Assembly: GCA_003427395.1 (NCBI GenBank)
Contig: BFEA01000625.1
Span: 19,293 to 40,984, forward strand
Direction: 5' to 3'
DNA: 21,692 nt
Source: Chara braunii
Lineage: Eukaryota; Streptophyta; Charophyceae; Charales; Characeae
Every line of letters starts with the position of its first letter. Within the stretch, counting starts at the first letter, position 1. A model generated the notes under the pieces. It ran no database searches. It was not told the origin of the DNA and worked only from the letters and a program-made list of their open reading frames with translations. The position numbers and the translations under genes were made by a program. Below, piece after piece: positions 7,591 to 17,515 of this stretch.

Positions 7591-9672
7591 TGTTCGGTGG
7601 AATAACCATCCGTCCCTGCTGAACACGGCCATGCCTGTGACATGTCCTCTGAGGCCGTGGGTTTACCCGTGGCATGTCTGCTTTGTTTTTTTATATATGC
7701 TTCCTCTGATTTTGCGCAGAACTGAAGTATCAGTTTACAGTATCGTTGTCATTCATAACAAGCTGGCACGATCCCAGAGGTAAACGCCCAATTGCCCTAA
7801 AATTTACTTCTTTTACCCACTGCAAGTTGCAACCGCCTAAGCTATTGAACTCCGGCTACGAATTATACAATAGAAGAAGAAGGTTTCTGAAGGGCTTGGG
7901 CCTCATGAACACAAATACATAGGCAGGTAAGGAGGGAAGGAAGGAAGAGGAGCCTTTTGCGTGAGGTGAAAGTGGGTTCGTCAAATAGATCCAGCACAAT
8001 ATTCCCAACAGGGATGGGACTAAACTGGGGAAGGGTGGGCCACTATCAGTAGGAACTCTCGAGCTGCGTGCATGTGAAACCAGATATTAACAGAAAGTCA
8101 ATGGCCAGAGCGCATTTCGAAACGGCTTGGTGTCTCGTTTGGGGCTTCTTAACAATTTGTTGGTGTTTGTTTGCAGACTCTTCCCGTGAACCATCTCAGG
8201 CTAAACTGAAACTGACCAAAGGAAATCAGATGCTTTTCTTGGGGTGAAACTGTACTTCCCATGGTGTGATTGCAGTGATGTTCTTGGACTGAAACTGTAC
8301 TCACTGTCTTCTTTTCAATGGAATTGAAAATGCCTTTGCAGTGATTGAACACCATTGCTTTCACAGTGATTGAGCACTGTTGCTTTCACAGTGATTGGCA
8401 ATGAGCAAGGTTGAGTTCAGAGTGACTGTGTTTGGGCTCGATTGTAAGTATGCAAGTGCTTTCCACAAATTCGGCTGTCGCAGTGCAGATGGGCAAATTG
8501 AGTTCTACATCTCAGTATGGACCATAGATATTTCTGGCTATTGTTACGATCCTGGCTAATTCGGAAAGTCCGGAGATACGTGACAAAGAGTTTCTCTGCG
8601 GATCTTGGAAACAAAAGAAGTTGGGTTTTGGGTTCCCCGATTTGTCACAAAAACCTAAAGCTGCCAGGCGGTGAATCACTTTCCGCATATCAACGAGTAA
8701 AGTGACGCGACCTGCTCGTTGAATGCGTACAATTCAACTTTTGCCATTGTATGTTTGTCGATATTCGAAGGCCACCAAGTGGGAGAGCCTGGAAATTATT
8801 AAGGAAAGACAATGCCACCCAATGGCAAAAGAAATGAAAGCACTTGCAAAGAGATAAAGACCAAAGAAGAAGAATGAAGAAAAAGGAAGAAGAAGGAAAG
8901 AAGAAGACAAAGAAGATGTACAGCAGCACGACCAATGACAAATCCCCCCTTCTCTTTCCACTCAACTTCTCCTCCTTATCTCCGCCAGTCTTATTCTTCA
9001 GAATCTTCACCAAATAATAATATTAACAATGAATGGTTGAGCTAGAATCAATATCCGAAGTTCCCTCTTACTACCAGGCTACCAGCACAACAAGCGATCC
9101 ACCATAGCCATGGCCTCCCTCTTCTTCTACTTCACACAGGCCTAGGCTATGGCGGACTGCTAAGGGTGTTGCCCTGACGTGCAAAAGACAACGCAAAGCA
9201 GCTATGGCCTCTGCCCTTCAGGCTGCCATGCCTGACTCTGCCTTGAAGCCTTCTTGGTGCAGCGCTACCCCAACTGGGGCCTTCCAGATGCAGTGTCTAA
9301 CAAGGTGATGAAGATGGCGTCCACCATAGCCAGGTAGGCATCCCGCCACAATCCTCCTTACCCCCCCTTCTTCCTCCTCCTCAAGCTGGGCTGCTCGCCA
9401 TAGCCAGGCAGAGCGCCCAACTCTCCTCCTTCCTCCCCAACAGTGCTCCGAAGACCAGCGCCCGCTCAAGCAACACTATGCCCAGCAGTGCTCTAAGCAG
9501 CACGATACTCAAACTTGCATACCGTAAATGAGGAGCTGCTCACTTCTCCAGAAGATATGGCGGCCAACCAGTCTCTTGGCAGGTGACTTCCAGGCCATGC
9601 GGCCTCCTCCACTTCAGAGGGAAACATCATTGCAGGCTCTGATATTGTCCGCAGAGGCCCTAGACTCAGGCT
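7586..9672. other. Gene-poor flank left of the retrotransposon
   Basis: No protein family or RNA gene recognised. The stretch includes a 25-bp tandem repeat (8339-8400), a polypurine run (about 8861-8920) and CCATAGCCAGG or CCATAGCCATGG words at about 9102, 9324 and 9398. Minus-strand frames at 8690-9013 and 9218-9469 are low-complexity (Phe/Ser/Leu or Glu/Gly/Arg) and unsupported. Confidence 0.4.
8339..8400. repeat. 25-bp tandem repeat, about 2.5 copies
   Basis: Units starting CAGTGATTG begin at 8339, 8364 and 8389. The first two differ at three positions. Just upstream, TGAAACTGTAC preceded by TTCTTGG occurs twice (about 8235 and 8281), so the whole 8235-8400 segment is a decayed nest of short duplications. 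Confidence 0.85.
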
Positions 9673-9676
9673 ACTT
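9673..9676. repeat. Target-site duplication ACTT, left
   Basis: ACTT immediately outside the left LTR matches ACTT at 18791-18794 outside the right LTR. A 4-bp duplication with TG...CA ends fits integrase of this family, some of which make 4 and some 5 bp. Intact matching copies indicate one insertion without later recombination. Confidence 0.85.
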
Positions 9677-10956
9677 TGTTATGATTCTGGTTGTTTGTTG
9701 TCTAAAGACCAACACTCACTCACATAGACTTCCAGGTATGCCCATACATACACAAAAGGAAAGGGAGAGGATAGGAGTATCACATTGCACAGGGAGAGAT
9801 AAACACAGCCGAAGACTTTACCATGCGATATGACAGGGTACACTGAAAGTGCAATTCACTCCACTCAATCCTCACAACCAATCATAAAGAAAAGCCGAGC
9901 AGATCACATCCAGGAAACAATGAAACGATGATAGTCCAAACCCAATTACACACTGTTTATTAAACTCAGAGTCTCGAATTGTCAGGGTAACTTCAGAACT
10001 ACAGTGCACTACTCAGAAATGAGCAGCACTTCACTCCCCAACCTGATTAGCACCCGTAACACCCCTGAGTCCCTGAAACATCAAGCGCCACCCAAATACA
10101 GCCTCTTGAGGGAAGCGCCACTCTGAATCAGGCCTCTGAGGCCAAGTGCCACTCAGAGGATGAAGAAGAAGAACACTGCCACAGTCTCTGATGATGACGA
10201 AGTGTCGGAAGACTTCCCGGGTGGAAGTCTGCAGCAGCGCCACCAAACCCTGACAAGATGACCTCTGAGGAAGAAGCGGCAGCTATGGCTGCAACGCCAC
10301 GTCGCCACCACCCTGGAACCCCACTCCGAGGGAGGTTCCAGCAGGGCACCAATCTCTCCCGCCTCCAGCAGAGCTTGATAGCCCAGACCTTTGTCAGTCC
10401 CTGCGTGCTCGTAGAGTACAGCGCAGGGCCCAGCTATGGCCGACGCTCCGAAGGTCTGGCTATGTCTGTCTGCTTCCACGCTGAGGCGACTACGCCGTCA
10501 CCACTTCCGTTTCACGCGTAGCGCAACGGCGATGTACTCGGTACCAACTACCAAAAGCCCTGAACCGATGTGCCCATTCTATCTATAGACTACACTAGCA
10601 TAGACTTGACCTAGACCGGACAGACTGACCGACCGGTACCGTTTCTGTTTCGGCCTCTCGGCCCCTACCGAACCCGGCTATAGGCTATAGGACCGTCTAT
10701 CAGAATAGGCTCTTAGGGCCTGTCTGTCCCAGGGGTAGCCCGGGCCTGCTATTCGCAGTCAGGATAGCTGTAGGGAATTCTGTTAGTACCAGGCCTGCAT
10801 TTTGCCCGAATTTGCAGATATGTCCCTCACGAATTTCCCTCACACGTAGGTCTCTCGATTAGCCCTCAGCCAAACAAAATTACGAATTTGCCCTACCTAA
10901 GGTAAAGGCTCGACAGAGAGAGGCTACAGGCGACCAGAAAACAGCAAGTCATTGCA
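9677..10956 (-). repeat. 3' LTR (left copy)
   Basis: The 1,280-bp left LTR begins TGTTATGATT and ends CATTGCA in plus orientation, matching the right LTR along its length. It holds a conserved AATAAA on the transcript strand (9956-9961) and a TATA-like TATAGATA (10580-10587). Compared with the right copy it has a 9-bp indel near 10290-10305 and small ones near 10470-10495. Open frames inside it on the minus strand are shared with the other LTR only because the LTRs are duplicates. Confidence 0.95.
9956..9961 (-). terminator. Candidate polyadenylation signal in the 3' LTR
   Basis: AATAAA on the transcript strand, about 280 bp from the outer end of the 3' LTR, and present at the same place in the other LTR (17809-17814). 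Position and conservation fit a retrotransposon poly(A) signal. The flanking bases are also conserved, so this alone is not selection. Confidence 0.5.
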
Positions 10957-10963
10957 GACCTTA

Positions 10964-10972
10964 CCCTCCCCC
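10964..10972 (-). other. Polypurine tract (plus-strand primer site)
   Basis: GGGGGAGGG on the minus strand, seven bases (TAAGGTC) before the start of the 3' LTR. Reverse transcriptases of this type start second-strand synthesis at such a purine run. The tract is short and is followed by two pyrimidines before the LTR edge, so the exact primer is uncertain. Confidence 0.6.
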
Positions 10973-10990
10973 GGAGCGAGGACCTCATAG

Positions 10991-11225
10991 CTAGGGGTGT
11001 AGGCGTGCAGAGCGCCGAAGGGATATTCCCTTCTGTGTTGCCTCATATTTGAGGATAACTGACTTTGCAGTCTTCGGAAGTTCCTTGCGAGTAAACCAGC
11101 GGTCCTCAATATGCGGCTGGTACAAAAACTTCACAAGGTACTCCTTATCTAGACCTGTACCTGACTCATCCTCCACAAATGTCCGGGAATGCATCAGCTC
11201 ACGTGAATGATAACAACTTAGATGC
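10991..11225 (-). pseudogene. Chromodomain at the end of pol (frame-shifted)
   Basis: A chromodomain follows the integrase and is thought to steer insertion by binding modified histones. The segment EYLVKFLYQPHIEDRWF, then a Leu-Pro-x-Thr-Ala-Lys and an Ile-Leu-x-Tyr-Glu ending, matches the chromodomain strand-strand-helix pattern. The usual Trp of the first strand is Phe here; the second-strand Trp is present. It lies in a different frame from the integrase: the frame change falls at about 11195-11225, just after a conserved FHASKLL block. The frame ends at a stop at 10991-10993, 34 bp before the 3' LTR. Domain identity is good; function in this copy is lost through the frameshift. Confidence 0.75.
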
Positions 11226-12455
11226 ATGGAAGACAGGGTAGGTTTGTAGATGCAGAGGGACATTCACTATATAGGATGGTCCAAATGGATCGGCTCCCAC
11301 TGTATCTAAGACCTGCCATGGACCCATATATCCTGGTAACAACTTAGGCGAAATATCCTCCTCTCGCGACAACTCAGAACTGAGTACCCACACCTAGTCA
11401 CCTGTGCGAATAGTAGAAGGACGTTTGTGCTTGTTAGCCTGCTAAATCATAGCATTTTGGGCTTTCAACAGGTTAGCACGGGCGTGCTCTATGTCCACAC
11501 GCCGCACACGGTAACACCTGGTGAACTCTGCAGTTCCAGGTGTCAGCGTAGGGGTAGCCTTATCGATGATATCATCGAGAGGTTGTCGTGGCTCACGACC
11601 CCAGTGCAACCGATAGGGTGTGAAGCCAGTAGAGGAGTGTACAGACGTGTTATACACAAGTTGTGCACGACCCAAATGGAGATCCCTGTCCTGCTGATCT
11701 GGACTGATCACAGGACGCAGCAATTGGAATAAAATCTGGTTCATCACTTCAGCCTGTCCATTGGCTTCAGAATGACGACCAGATGTCATATCCAATCTGG
11801 AATGAAGGTAATCCCTGCAGTACGATTGCCATTCATTGCTGCAGAAGCGAGGATCTCGGTCACTGACGATAGAGGTGGGTGGTCCATGATGTGTGACCCA
11901 CCTGTCAGCAAATGCCGCTTGAACGGCTGGAACGCGAGCCTCAGCTGGTAAGGGGATGGACTCTGCATATTTAGAAAACCATTCTACATATACCATAACC
12001 TGATGCATACCACGAGGCATGGTCTTACCCAAGTCAGTAAAATCAATCGACACTGACTGTGCAGGTGCATCTGGGATAGGTAGTGGTTTGAGTAGGCCAA
12101 AGGGAGGTCGACGTACAACCTTGTTTCTTTGGCATAACTCACAGGTTTTTACATAATGCAGCATATCACTCCTCATCTCCTTCCAGAAGACGCGCAGCGA
12201 CAGGGCTACATAAGATTTGAGGGCATCAAAGTGACCACGAGCATCATCACACTCTGACATCAGAAGTGTCTTCAGCTTGCGGTCCTGGGGAATGCACAAG
12301 CGTTCCTCACCTCCGCTGCATGTATACAGCAGACCTGAGACCAGAGTATATCCTGGTTTAGAGGCAGGGTCATCCTCGAGATTCCTCACAATAGGCCCAA
12401 AAATCTCATCCTGGGGCAGAAAACGGGCAATGGTCTGAGGAGTCTTCTCTCCATA
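11199..12455 (-). pseudogene. int: Integrase domain of pol, with two internal stops
   Basis: Integrase inserts the DNA copy into the genome. In the 315-residue open part (11442-12389) the zinc-binding region shows H53 and the pair C83-x2-C86 (KTCELCQRNK). The first zinc-binding His appears replaced, as the segment reads SECDDARGHF. The catalytic triad is visible: D116 (SIDFTDL), D177 (SDRDPRF) and E214 (NGQAE). D to E spacing is 36 residues instead of the usual 35. TAG stops at 11442-11444 and 11394-11396 interrupt the frame. After them the C-terminal block with PKLLPGYMGPWQV and PVFHASKLL follows in the same frame. Upstream it joins the RNase H frame after TGA at 12456-12458. Confidence 0.9.
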
Positions 12456-13073
12456 TCAGTGAGTAAAGGAGATCAAGAAGAGAGCGTCAGGCCTACGAGA
12501 AAGGGCATCTGCTACTCGATTGTAGCAGTATTTTTTGTGCCTCAGTTCAAAGTCAAACATGTCAATGAACTGGATATAGCGAGCAAGTTTGTCATTCAGT
12601 TCTCCCTGGGACTTCATCCACTGTAGGGTGGTTTGATCTAAGAAGATCTTGAAGTGTCTGCCCAGGAGGAAGTGCTTCCAATGCTTGAGCGTTGACATAA
12701 GAGAATAAAGCTCTTTCTCACAGGTAGAGTCCAGCAGCTTCTTTGTTTTGATCTTCTTGCTCATATATTCGATAGGCTGCAGACCATTCCCATCATCCTG
12801 TTGAAGAACCGCCCCTACACCATACTGACTAGCATCAGTAGTAAGCACAAAAGGCAGGGTAGGGTCAAGTAGCTTCAAGACAGGGGCACGAATCAAGGCC
12901 TCCTTGAGACGTGTGAATGTCTCCTGGCATTCTGATGTCCAAAGAAAGGAAGTGTCTTTCTTTGTGTGATCAGTCAAGGGAGATGCAATAGACGAGAAGT
13001 TCTGAATGAACTTCCTGTAGTAGGATGCAAGTCCCAAGAATGACCGGACATCACGAATGTTAGCAGGTCGCGG
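12456..13073 (-). pseudogene. rnh: RNase H domain of pol
   Basis: RNase H degrades the RNA template during reverse transcription. The same frame as the reverse transcriptase continues after TGA at 13074-13076, which sits where this family usually has Trp before PRP. A connection segment with RSFLGLASYYRKFI follows. The RNase H core then has LTTDASQYGVGAVL (first Asp), CEKELYS (Glu), an Asp in IFLDQTTLQW and VADALSRRP (last Asp). All four acidic positions look retained. The frame ends at TGA 12456-12458, followed in frame by sequence that leads into the integrase. Confidence 0.9.
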
Positions 13074-13787
13074 TCAGTCCTGAACTGCAGCAACTTTCGT
13101 TGCTTCAGGAGTCAAGCCCTCTCCAGAAATGACGTGACCCAGATAGACTAACTTTTCTCTATTGATCTTGTACTGGTTATCACGTAAGGTCTGGAGGACC
13201 AGAGCCAAATGATGCGCATGCTCCTGGACAAAACGACTGAATACCAAAATATCATCTAAGTAAACAACTACGAACTTGTCCAGGTAAGGCCTGCGTATGC
13301 GATGCATCTCTGTTTGGAAGGTGCCTAGGGCATGGCAAAGATTGAATGGCATGACTAGGTACTCATAAGTGCCATACCTGGTTTTGAAGGTTGTCTTGTG
13401 GACATCATCTTCAGCCATCCCAATCTGGTGATAGCCAGATTTGAGGTCGATCTTGCTAAAAATGGTACAGCCCTGCACCATGTCCAACAGATCATCAATA
13501 CGAGGAAGGGGCTCTATAGACTTCCTCATGATTTTGTTGAGACCACGATAGTCCACGCACATCCTGAACTCACCATTCCCCTTTGGAACAAAGAGGACTG
13601 GTGCCCCAAACTCAAATGTGTTGTGCCTGATCCAGTCCTTATTGGTCAAGGTCTCCAACTGTTTCCTGAGTTCTTCAAGTTCAATAGATGACATCCTGTA
13701 GACTCGGCCCTTGGGAGGGACCAAACCAGGTAGAATCTCAATCTTATGTTTGGTCTGCCTATGGACAAGTCCAGTAGGCTCCTCCAT
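13074..13787 (-). pseudogene. rt: Reverse transcriptase domain of pol
   Basis: This domain copies the element RNA into DNA. The open part is 237 residues. It shows GAPVLFVPK and RMCVDYRGLNK (palm and fingers), SKIDLKSGYHQ with the first catalytic Asp (D114), and VVVYLDDILVFS with the catalytic pair D178-D179. Two signs of decay are visible within the open frame. The normally conserved Gly-Leu-Cys-Asn-Ala-Pro segment reads NLCHALG. Between INREK and LVYLGHV about seven to eight residues usual in the family are absent, an in-frame deletion. The upstream junction with protease has TAG at 13854-13856 in the same frame. TGA at 13074-13076 ends the block. Confidence 0.93.
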
Positions 13788-14584
13788 AAGATCTGAGAAA
13801 TTGTCTACAACCAGCTGAATCTGAGAGGGACAGGGAGCAATCTCCGCGTCAGTCTATTTGACATAAGCCACGAACAGACGAGCGTGGTCAGTCTGGCGTG
13901 AAAATCGCAGAAATCTGCGAGCACTCATGCAATAACAGTTGCTGGCCGGATGGTACTCGTCAGCGAGCATGCAAGGGCGATATACCCCATGTCGGTCAGG
14001 TAGCTCAACCCTAGGAATCCGCCAGTCAATTCTACGATTGGTGGCACCAAGCCACTGCATAGAGAAGACAAGGTCAAAGGGGACATTAAGAAACATATAG
14101 AAATTCAGGCGATGCCTGATTCTCCCTGCTTGTCAGAGGACACAGGTAGGCCCTTGACAACATTAGTGATCCTGACTGTGGAAGAGTCTCCAATGCGCAC
14201 CTCTATAGGTTGTCACAATTTCACCAACCTCTGATCCAAGTGCAGCTTGTTGACTGCCTTGGGAGAGATGAAGTTGCGAGTAGCCCCACAGTCCAAGAGC
14301 CCTTTGATCTTGGCTTCCAGGATGAAGGGTCGAAGTAGGATGAGTTCAGACCTATGCTTTTTCTTCTTTTCCTGTAAAGACAGGAAGAGATCAGCAAGGC
14401 ACTGAGCATCGTCCTCCTCCCACGTCTCATCTAGCTCAGAGTCTTCAAAAGTGAAAGACCCTGAAGATGCAACTCCAGAAGAAGAACCAGCAAGAGAATG
14501 TGAAGATTCACCTTCATCTGAAAGTAAATCAGCACTGGTGAAAGGAGTTGTTGCTTCCACCTCTCTCTGCTCTAGTTTTTTTAA
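13788..14584 (-). pseudogene. pr: Protease region of pol, broken by a stop and a frameshift
   Basis: The aspartic protease cuts the polyprotein. The first half (14584-14213) lies in the -1 frame relative to gag. It begins with a Ser/Glu-rich linker, then has the active-site segment GLLDCGATRNFIS, in which Cys replaces the usual Ser or Thr after the catalytic Asp, a known variant in plant elements. TGA at 14213-14215 interrupts it. The frame then changes at about 14110-14135. The second half (about 14130-13788) shares the reverse transcriptase frame and carries FDLVFSMQWLGA, the equivalent of the second conserved protease block. TAG at 13854-13856 is a further break. It is a dead copy; the domain identity is secure. 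Confidence 0.85.
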
Positions 14585-14590
14585 CTAGAG
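14570..14590 (-). promoter_or_regulatory. gag/pol junction: A-AAA-AAC heptamer in an inverted repeat
   Basis: On the element strand CTCTAGTT (14590-14583) and AACTAGAG (14577-14570) are perfect inverted repeats around A5. The gag stop TAA (14583-14581) is followed by AAA AAC, so the heptamer A AAA AAC (14581-14575) is in slip phase for the gag frame, and pol lies exactly in the -1 frame. The layout resembles a programmed -1 frameshift site, but the stop precedes completion of the heptamer. Either stop and slip are coupled or the stop is a decay mutation. Confidence 0.45.
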
Positions 14591-16182
14591 CTGCCTGTAG
14601 ACCTACGAGGCATGTTGGGACAATCCTTCAGGAAATGGTCCCCCTCGCATCTCAGGCAGACCCCCTTGTCCTTTCTCTTCCTCCATACCCCCTCCTGGAT
14701 CCTGAGTGCATGCAAGGGGAAGGTGGAAGGATCAAAGGGATCAGCTGACCATCGGACGTCATGTGGCAAAGGAACTCTTTGGGCACCAGGGGAAGAGGCA
14801 CGTCCCTTTCCTTTCCCCTGTTTGCTGGTTGATGATTTCTGGGCTGGGGCTTTGCCTTTTGTCAAGCCCATCAAAGCATCAGTCAGGGCAAGAACAACAG
14901 AATCTGTAGCAGATGATGAGGCAGTCCCAAGTGGAGGGCTCCCACCCTGGGATGCTGTGTCACTATCTGATCCTGAAGCTGCAACAGCAAACAGGGCACC
15001 CTTCCTACTACTTCGCCCTTTGGAGGAGGGTCCCTTCCTTCCTTCAGAAGGTGTTTCCTGAACATGGAGTTTGGACTCCAATTCCAGGGCTGCTCTGCCA
15101 AAGGACCGCCAATCCTTGTGGCCCTGAGAGAACAGTGCAAGCTGGTATTGCTTAGGCGCTGCACGCAAGAAATGAATGAGCAGATCCTGCTCGCTCATCT
15201 CTAGTCCTAGAGTCGATGTCAAACTCTCGAAGGTGGAATAGAGTTTGGACAGGGAACCGTCAAATTTCCTTTGGCCCAGGCGCATAATTTTATATGTTGC
15301 TTTCCTGGCCTGCTCCTTGTCTGCAAACCTATCCTGCAGGGCCTGCAGAAAACCAGTCACCCCCAGCCTCTGCGCCCAATCAGACATCTCCATACCTTGC
15401 TTGTTGGAGGTAGAGGTGCATCATTTCAGTGCGGTCCTCTCCAGACGAGCAAGGATGACTGACACCTTCACATCCTTGTCACATTTGAACCCACTCAGGT
15501 AGGTTCTCTGGGCAGTGACCCAATCTGCAACATCCACCTTTGGGTCCTCACCTGAGAACATGGGTGGAGGTGTCAACTTAGGCCGCCGAAAATCGAATGG
15601 TGCTGAGGGCTGCGAAGTTGCTGTTGATTTGGGGTTAGAGGATGGAGATGAGGGTTTGGATTGTGGGGGGTTCTGGGAACCTGCTTGAGATGGCCCAGGA
15701 GAGGGAGGAGCTGTCTGAGCAGGGGGGATCTGCAGATGATCGAAGAGACGGTCCAGCTTGGAAGAAATATCTTTCAGTTGCTGAGTATTCTGAGCCATGC
15801 TGTCCTCCAAACTGGTGATCCTGGCATCCTAGTTAGGAAAATAGGACTGATGAATTTCGTCCTGCAGAAGGACGAATTCAGCTATGTCCTTATTGTACTG
15901 ACTGGAACTGCCACTGGTCCTGACCTTCTCTACATCAACTGTCAGTTCCCTCCTTCTCGTTTTTTTTCTTGCAGCCGCCCCCTTCCTCTTCAGCTCAGCC
16001 TTGAGAGATTCAATTGCCTTGGCCTGTTGGCGGAGTACCTCCTCCTGGGCCCCCAGTTCAGCCTCTAGAGGGTTAAGCAGAACGGGTGTCTGGGGATGTA
16101 CTGTTATCTTGAGCTGTACCTAAAGCTTCTCTTCAGAAGTCTCAGCCTGCTTAGACACTTCTGCCTTCCCAGAATCAGCCAT
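14581..16182 (-). pseudogene. gag: gag polyprotein, three in-frame stops
   Basis: Gag forms the particle that packages the element RNA. A single frame of 534 codons runs from ATG at 16182 to TAA at 14581. It is broken by TAG at 16120-16122 (codon 21), TAG at 15829-15831 and TGA at 15421-15423, the last after TALK where Trp is usual. In order: a Glu/Lys-rich coiled-coil-like N-terminus, a Pro/Ser/Gln-rich linker, the core beginning PPPMFSGEDPKVDVADWV and continuing through LIHFLRAAPKQYQLALF, a Ser/Lys-rich basic linker, and one zinc knuckle. The knuckle reads CLRCEGDHFLKDC, which is CX2CX3HX4C, one residue shorter than the usual CX2CX4HX4C. Start chosen as the first ATG of the frame, just after an AT-rich leader end. 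Confidence 0.85.
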
Positions 16183-17515
16183 TTTGTTCACCCACAGTAC
16201 AGATAAATAAAAATAAACAATTAATCAAAGATAGAACAGGAGGTAACAGGAATTGAGATTTCCCTTCAGTACTCCCTCAATTGCTGTCGCCTGCCTGGAG
16301 AGAGAAGGTCGGTTAGTTCTGAGCAACTGAGTGCTCAGTCTCAGCAGACCGCTTGAGGGTCAGAGTCAGTTTAGAAATCACTCAGGTAAAAATCAATTTC
16401 ACGATTTTTCCATCCCTGCCCTGACACAACAATTGCGTGCAATAATTGCAAATCCTGCTTCAACAATTGACAGGATGCAGTCTTGGACTGATTAGTGCCG
16501 TTTAGTGATTAGACATTGTGACTAATTAGGGTTTGATAGGTGTCCACTAATGACCAAGATGCAACGATTTACAGGTTACCCTATTTTTAGACTTACCCTA
16601 CAGACTTCACCACTGGATGACCCTGTATGCCATACCCTAGGTATGTCAGCACAAAATTCAAATTTGCATTATCACTGAAGACAGGACCCTGAATTCACCA
16701 GTTCACTACACAGTATAAATCGCAATACTGTAAAGCAGTCACAGATGAAATATGAGTCAGAAGGAAGGTCAAACAGGGTTAGTAGAAGTCAAAGAAGGTA
16801 GGTAGGGAAAGTTGGAGATGGTTGTCTCACAGTCAAAATTTCCATTTTCAACTGTCACCTGACAGACAGACCAAATTTCACTATTCTAAAAATAGACTCA
16901 GAATCGCCACGCAGGATGGAGTAAGGAACACACTTAGTTCAGGGTCAACTCTGAAGAAGATGCAAGAAACCTTGGCTATGGCTGATTGGTCAACCCCATC
17001 TCGCCAGTTTCATCTCCTGACAGTATCCAGTGTTCCCACGTACCGAATTGCCTGAAACTTGGTAATTCAGTAGATTACCCTGAGGCGCTTCACCCCCAAC
17101 TGACAAATTTGCTGAATTCGGACTCCCAGGTGCCCATAACTGACAAACTCAGTGCAGCGTCACATCACCCTGTACCGCACTACTTGGAAAATAGGGATCC
17201 TGACCCAATTCCAAAATCGCCACCTCTTGGGATCACTTCCTTGACAAGCGTCAGCCTCCAGGTGAATCGCAAGGCTAAAAATAGCCTCCCAGAGCCTTTC
17301 AGGCCTCTGAGCACCAATCGCCAATCACTCCTGCACAACCCTACTCAGGGGTGAATCACATTGTGCCCAATTCTTCTCGCCACACACTCACCGCCACCAC
17401 CCTTACTGACAACAACCCTGAAGATGATGAATCGCCATGAGACTCAACTCCTGTATCTCGCCAGATGATGATGGGTGCTCCAACTCATCAATCGCTCCAG
17501 AGTCTGGATCCAATT
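16183..17515 (-). other. Retrotransposon leader with repeated TGGCGA motif
   Basis: The 1.33-kb untranslated leader lies between the primer-binding site and the gag ATG. It has no long open frame on the element strand. The hexamer TGGCGA on that strand (TCGCCA on plus) occurs at 16904, 17001, 17217, 17318, 17377, 17432 and 17458, seven times in about 560 bp, within variable surroundings. Plus-strand open frames here (16822-17055, 16986-17354) are antisense and unsupported. Leaders of this kind carry packaging and dimerisation signals; whether the hexamer is one is unknown. Confidence 0.7.

Noticed and set aside
7246-7675. Long frames through the GA microsatellite on both strands
   Set aside because: A dinucleotide repeat stays open in several frames (Arg-Glu or Leu-Ser runs); not evidence of coding.
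8690-9013. 107-codon minus-strand frame
   Set aside because: It is mostly the reverse of a polypurine run, giving Phe/Ser/Leu low complexity without a domain.
10031-10479. Open frames inside the left LTR that recur at 17852-18197
   Set aside because: They recur only because the LTRs are duplicates; lengths and ends differ between copies and no domain is present.
11427-11732. 101-codon plus-strand frame
   Set aside because: Antisense to integrase.
14612-15061. 149-codon plus-strand frame
   Set aside because: Antisense to gag, whose protein motifs clearly lie on the minus strand.
16904-17463. CRISPR-like array suggested by regularly recurring short motif
   Set aside because: The repeated unit is only 6 bp with irregular spacing and lies in a eukaryotic retrotransposon leader.
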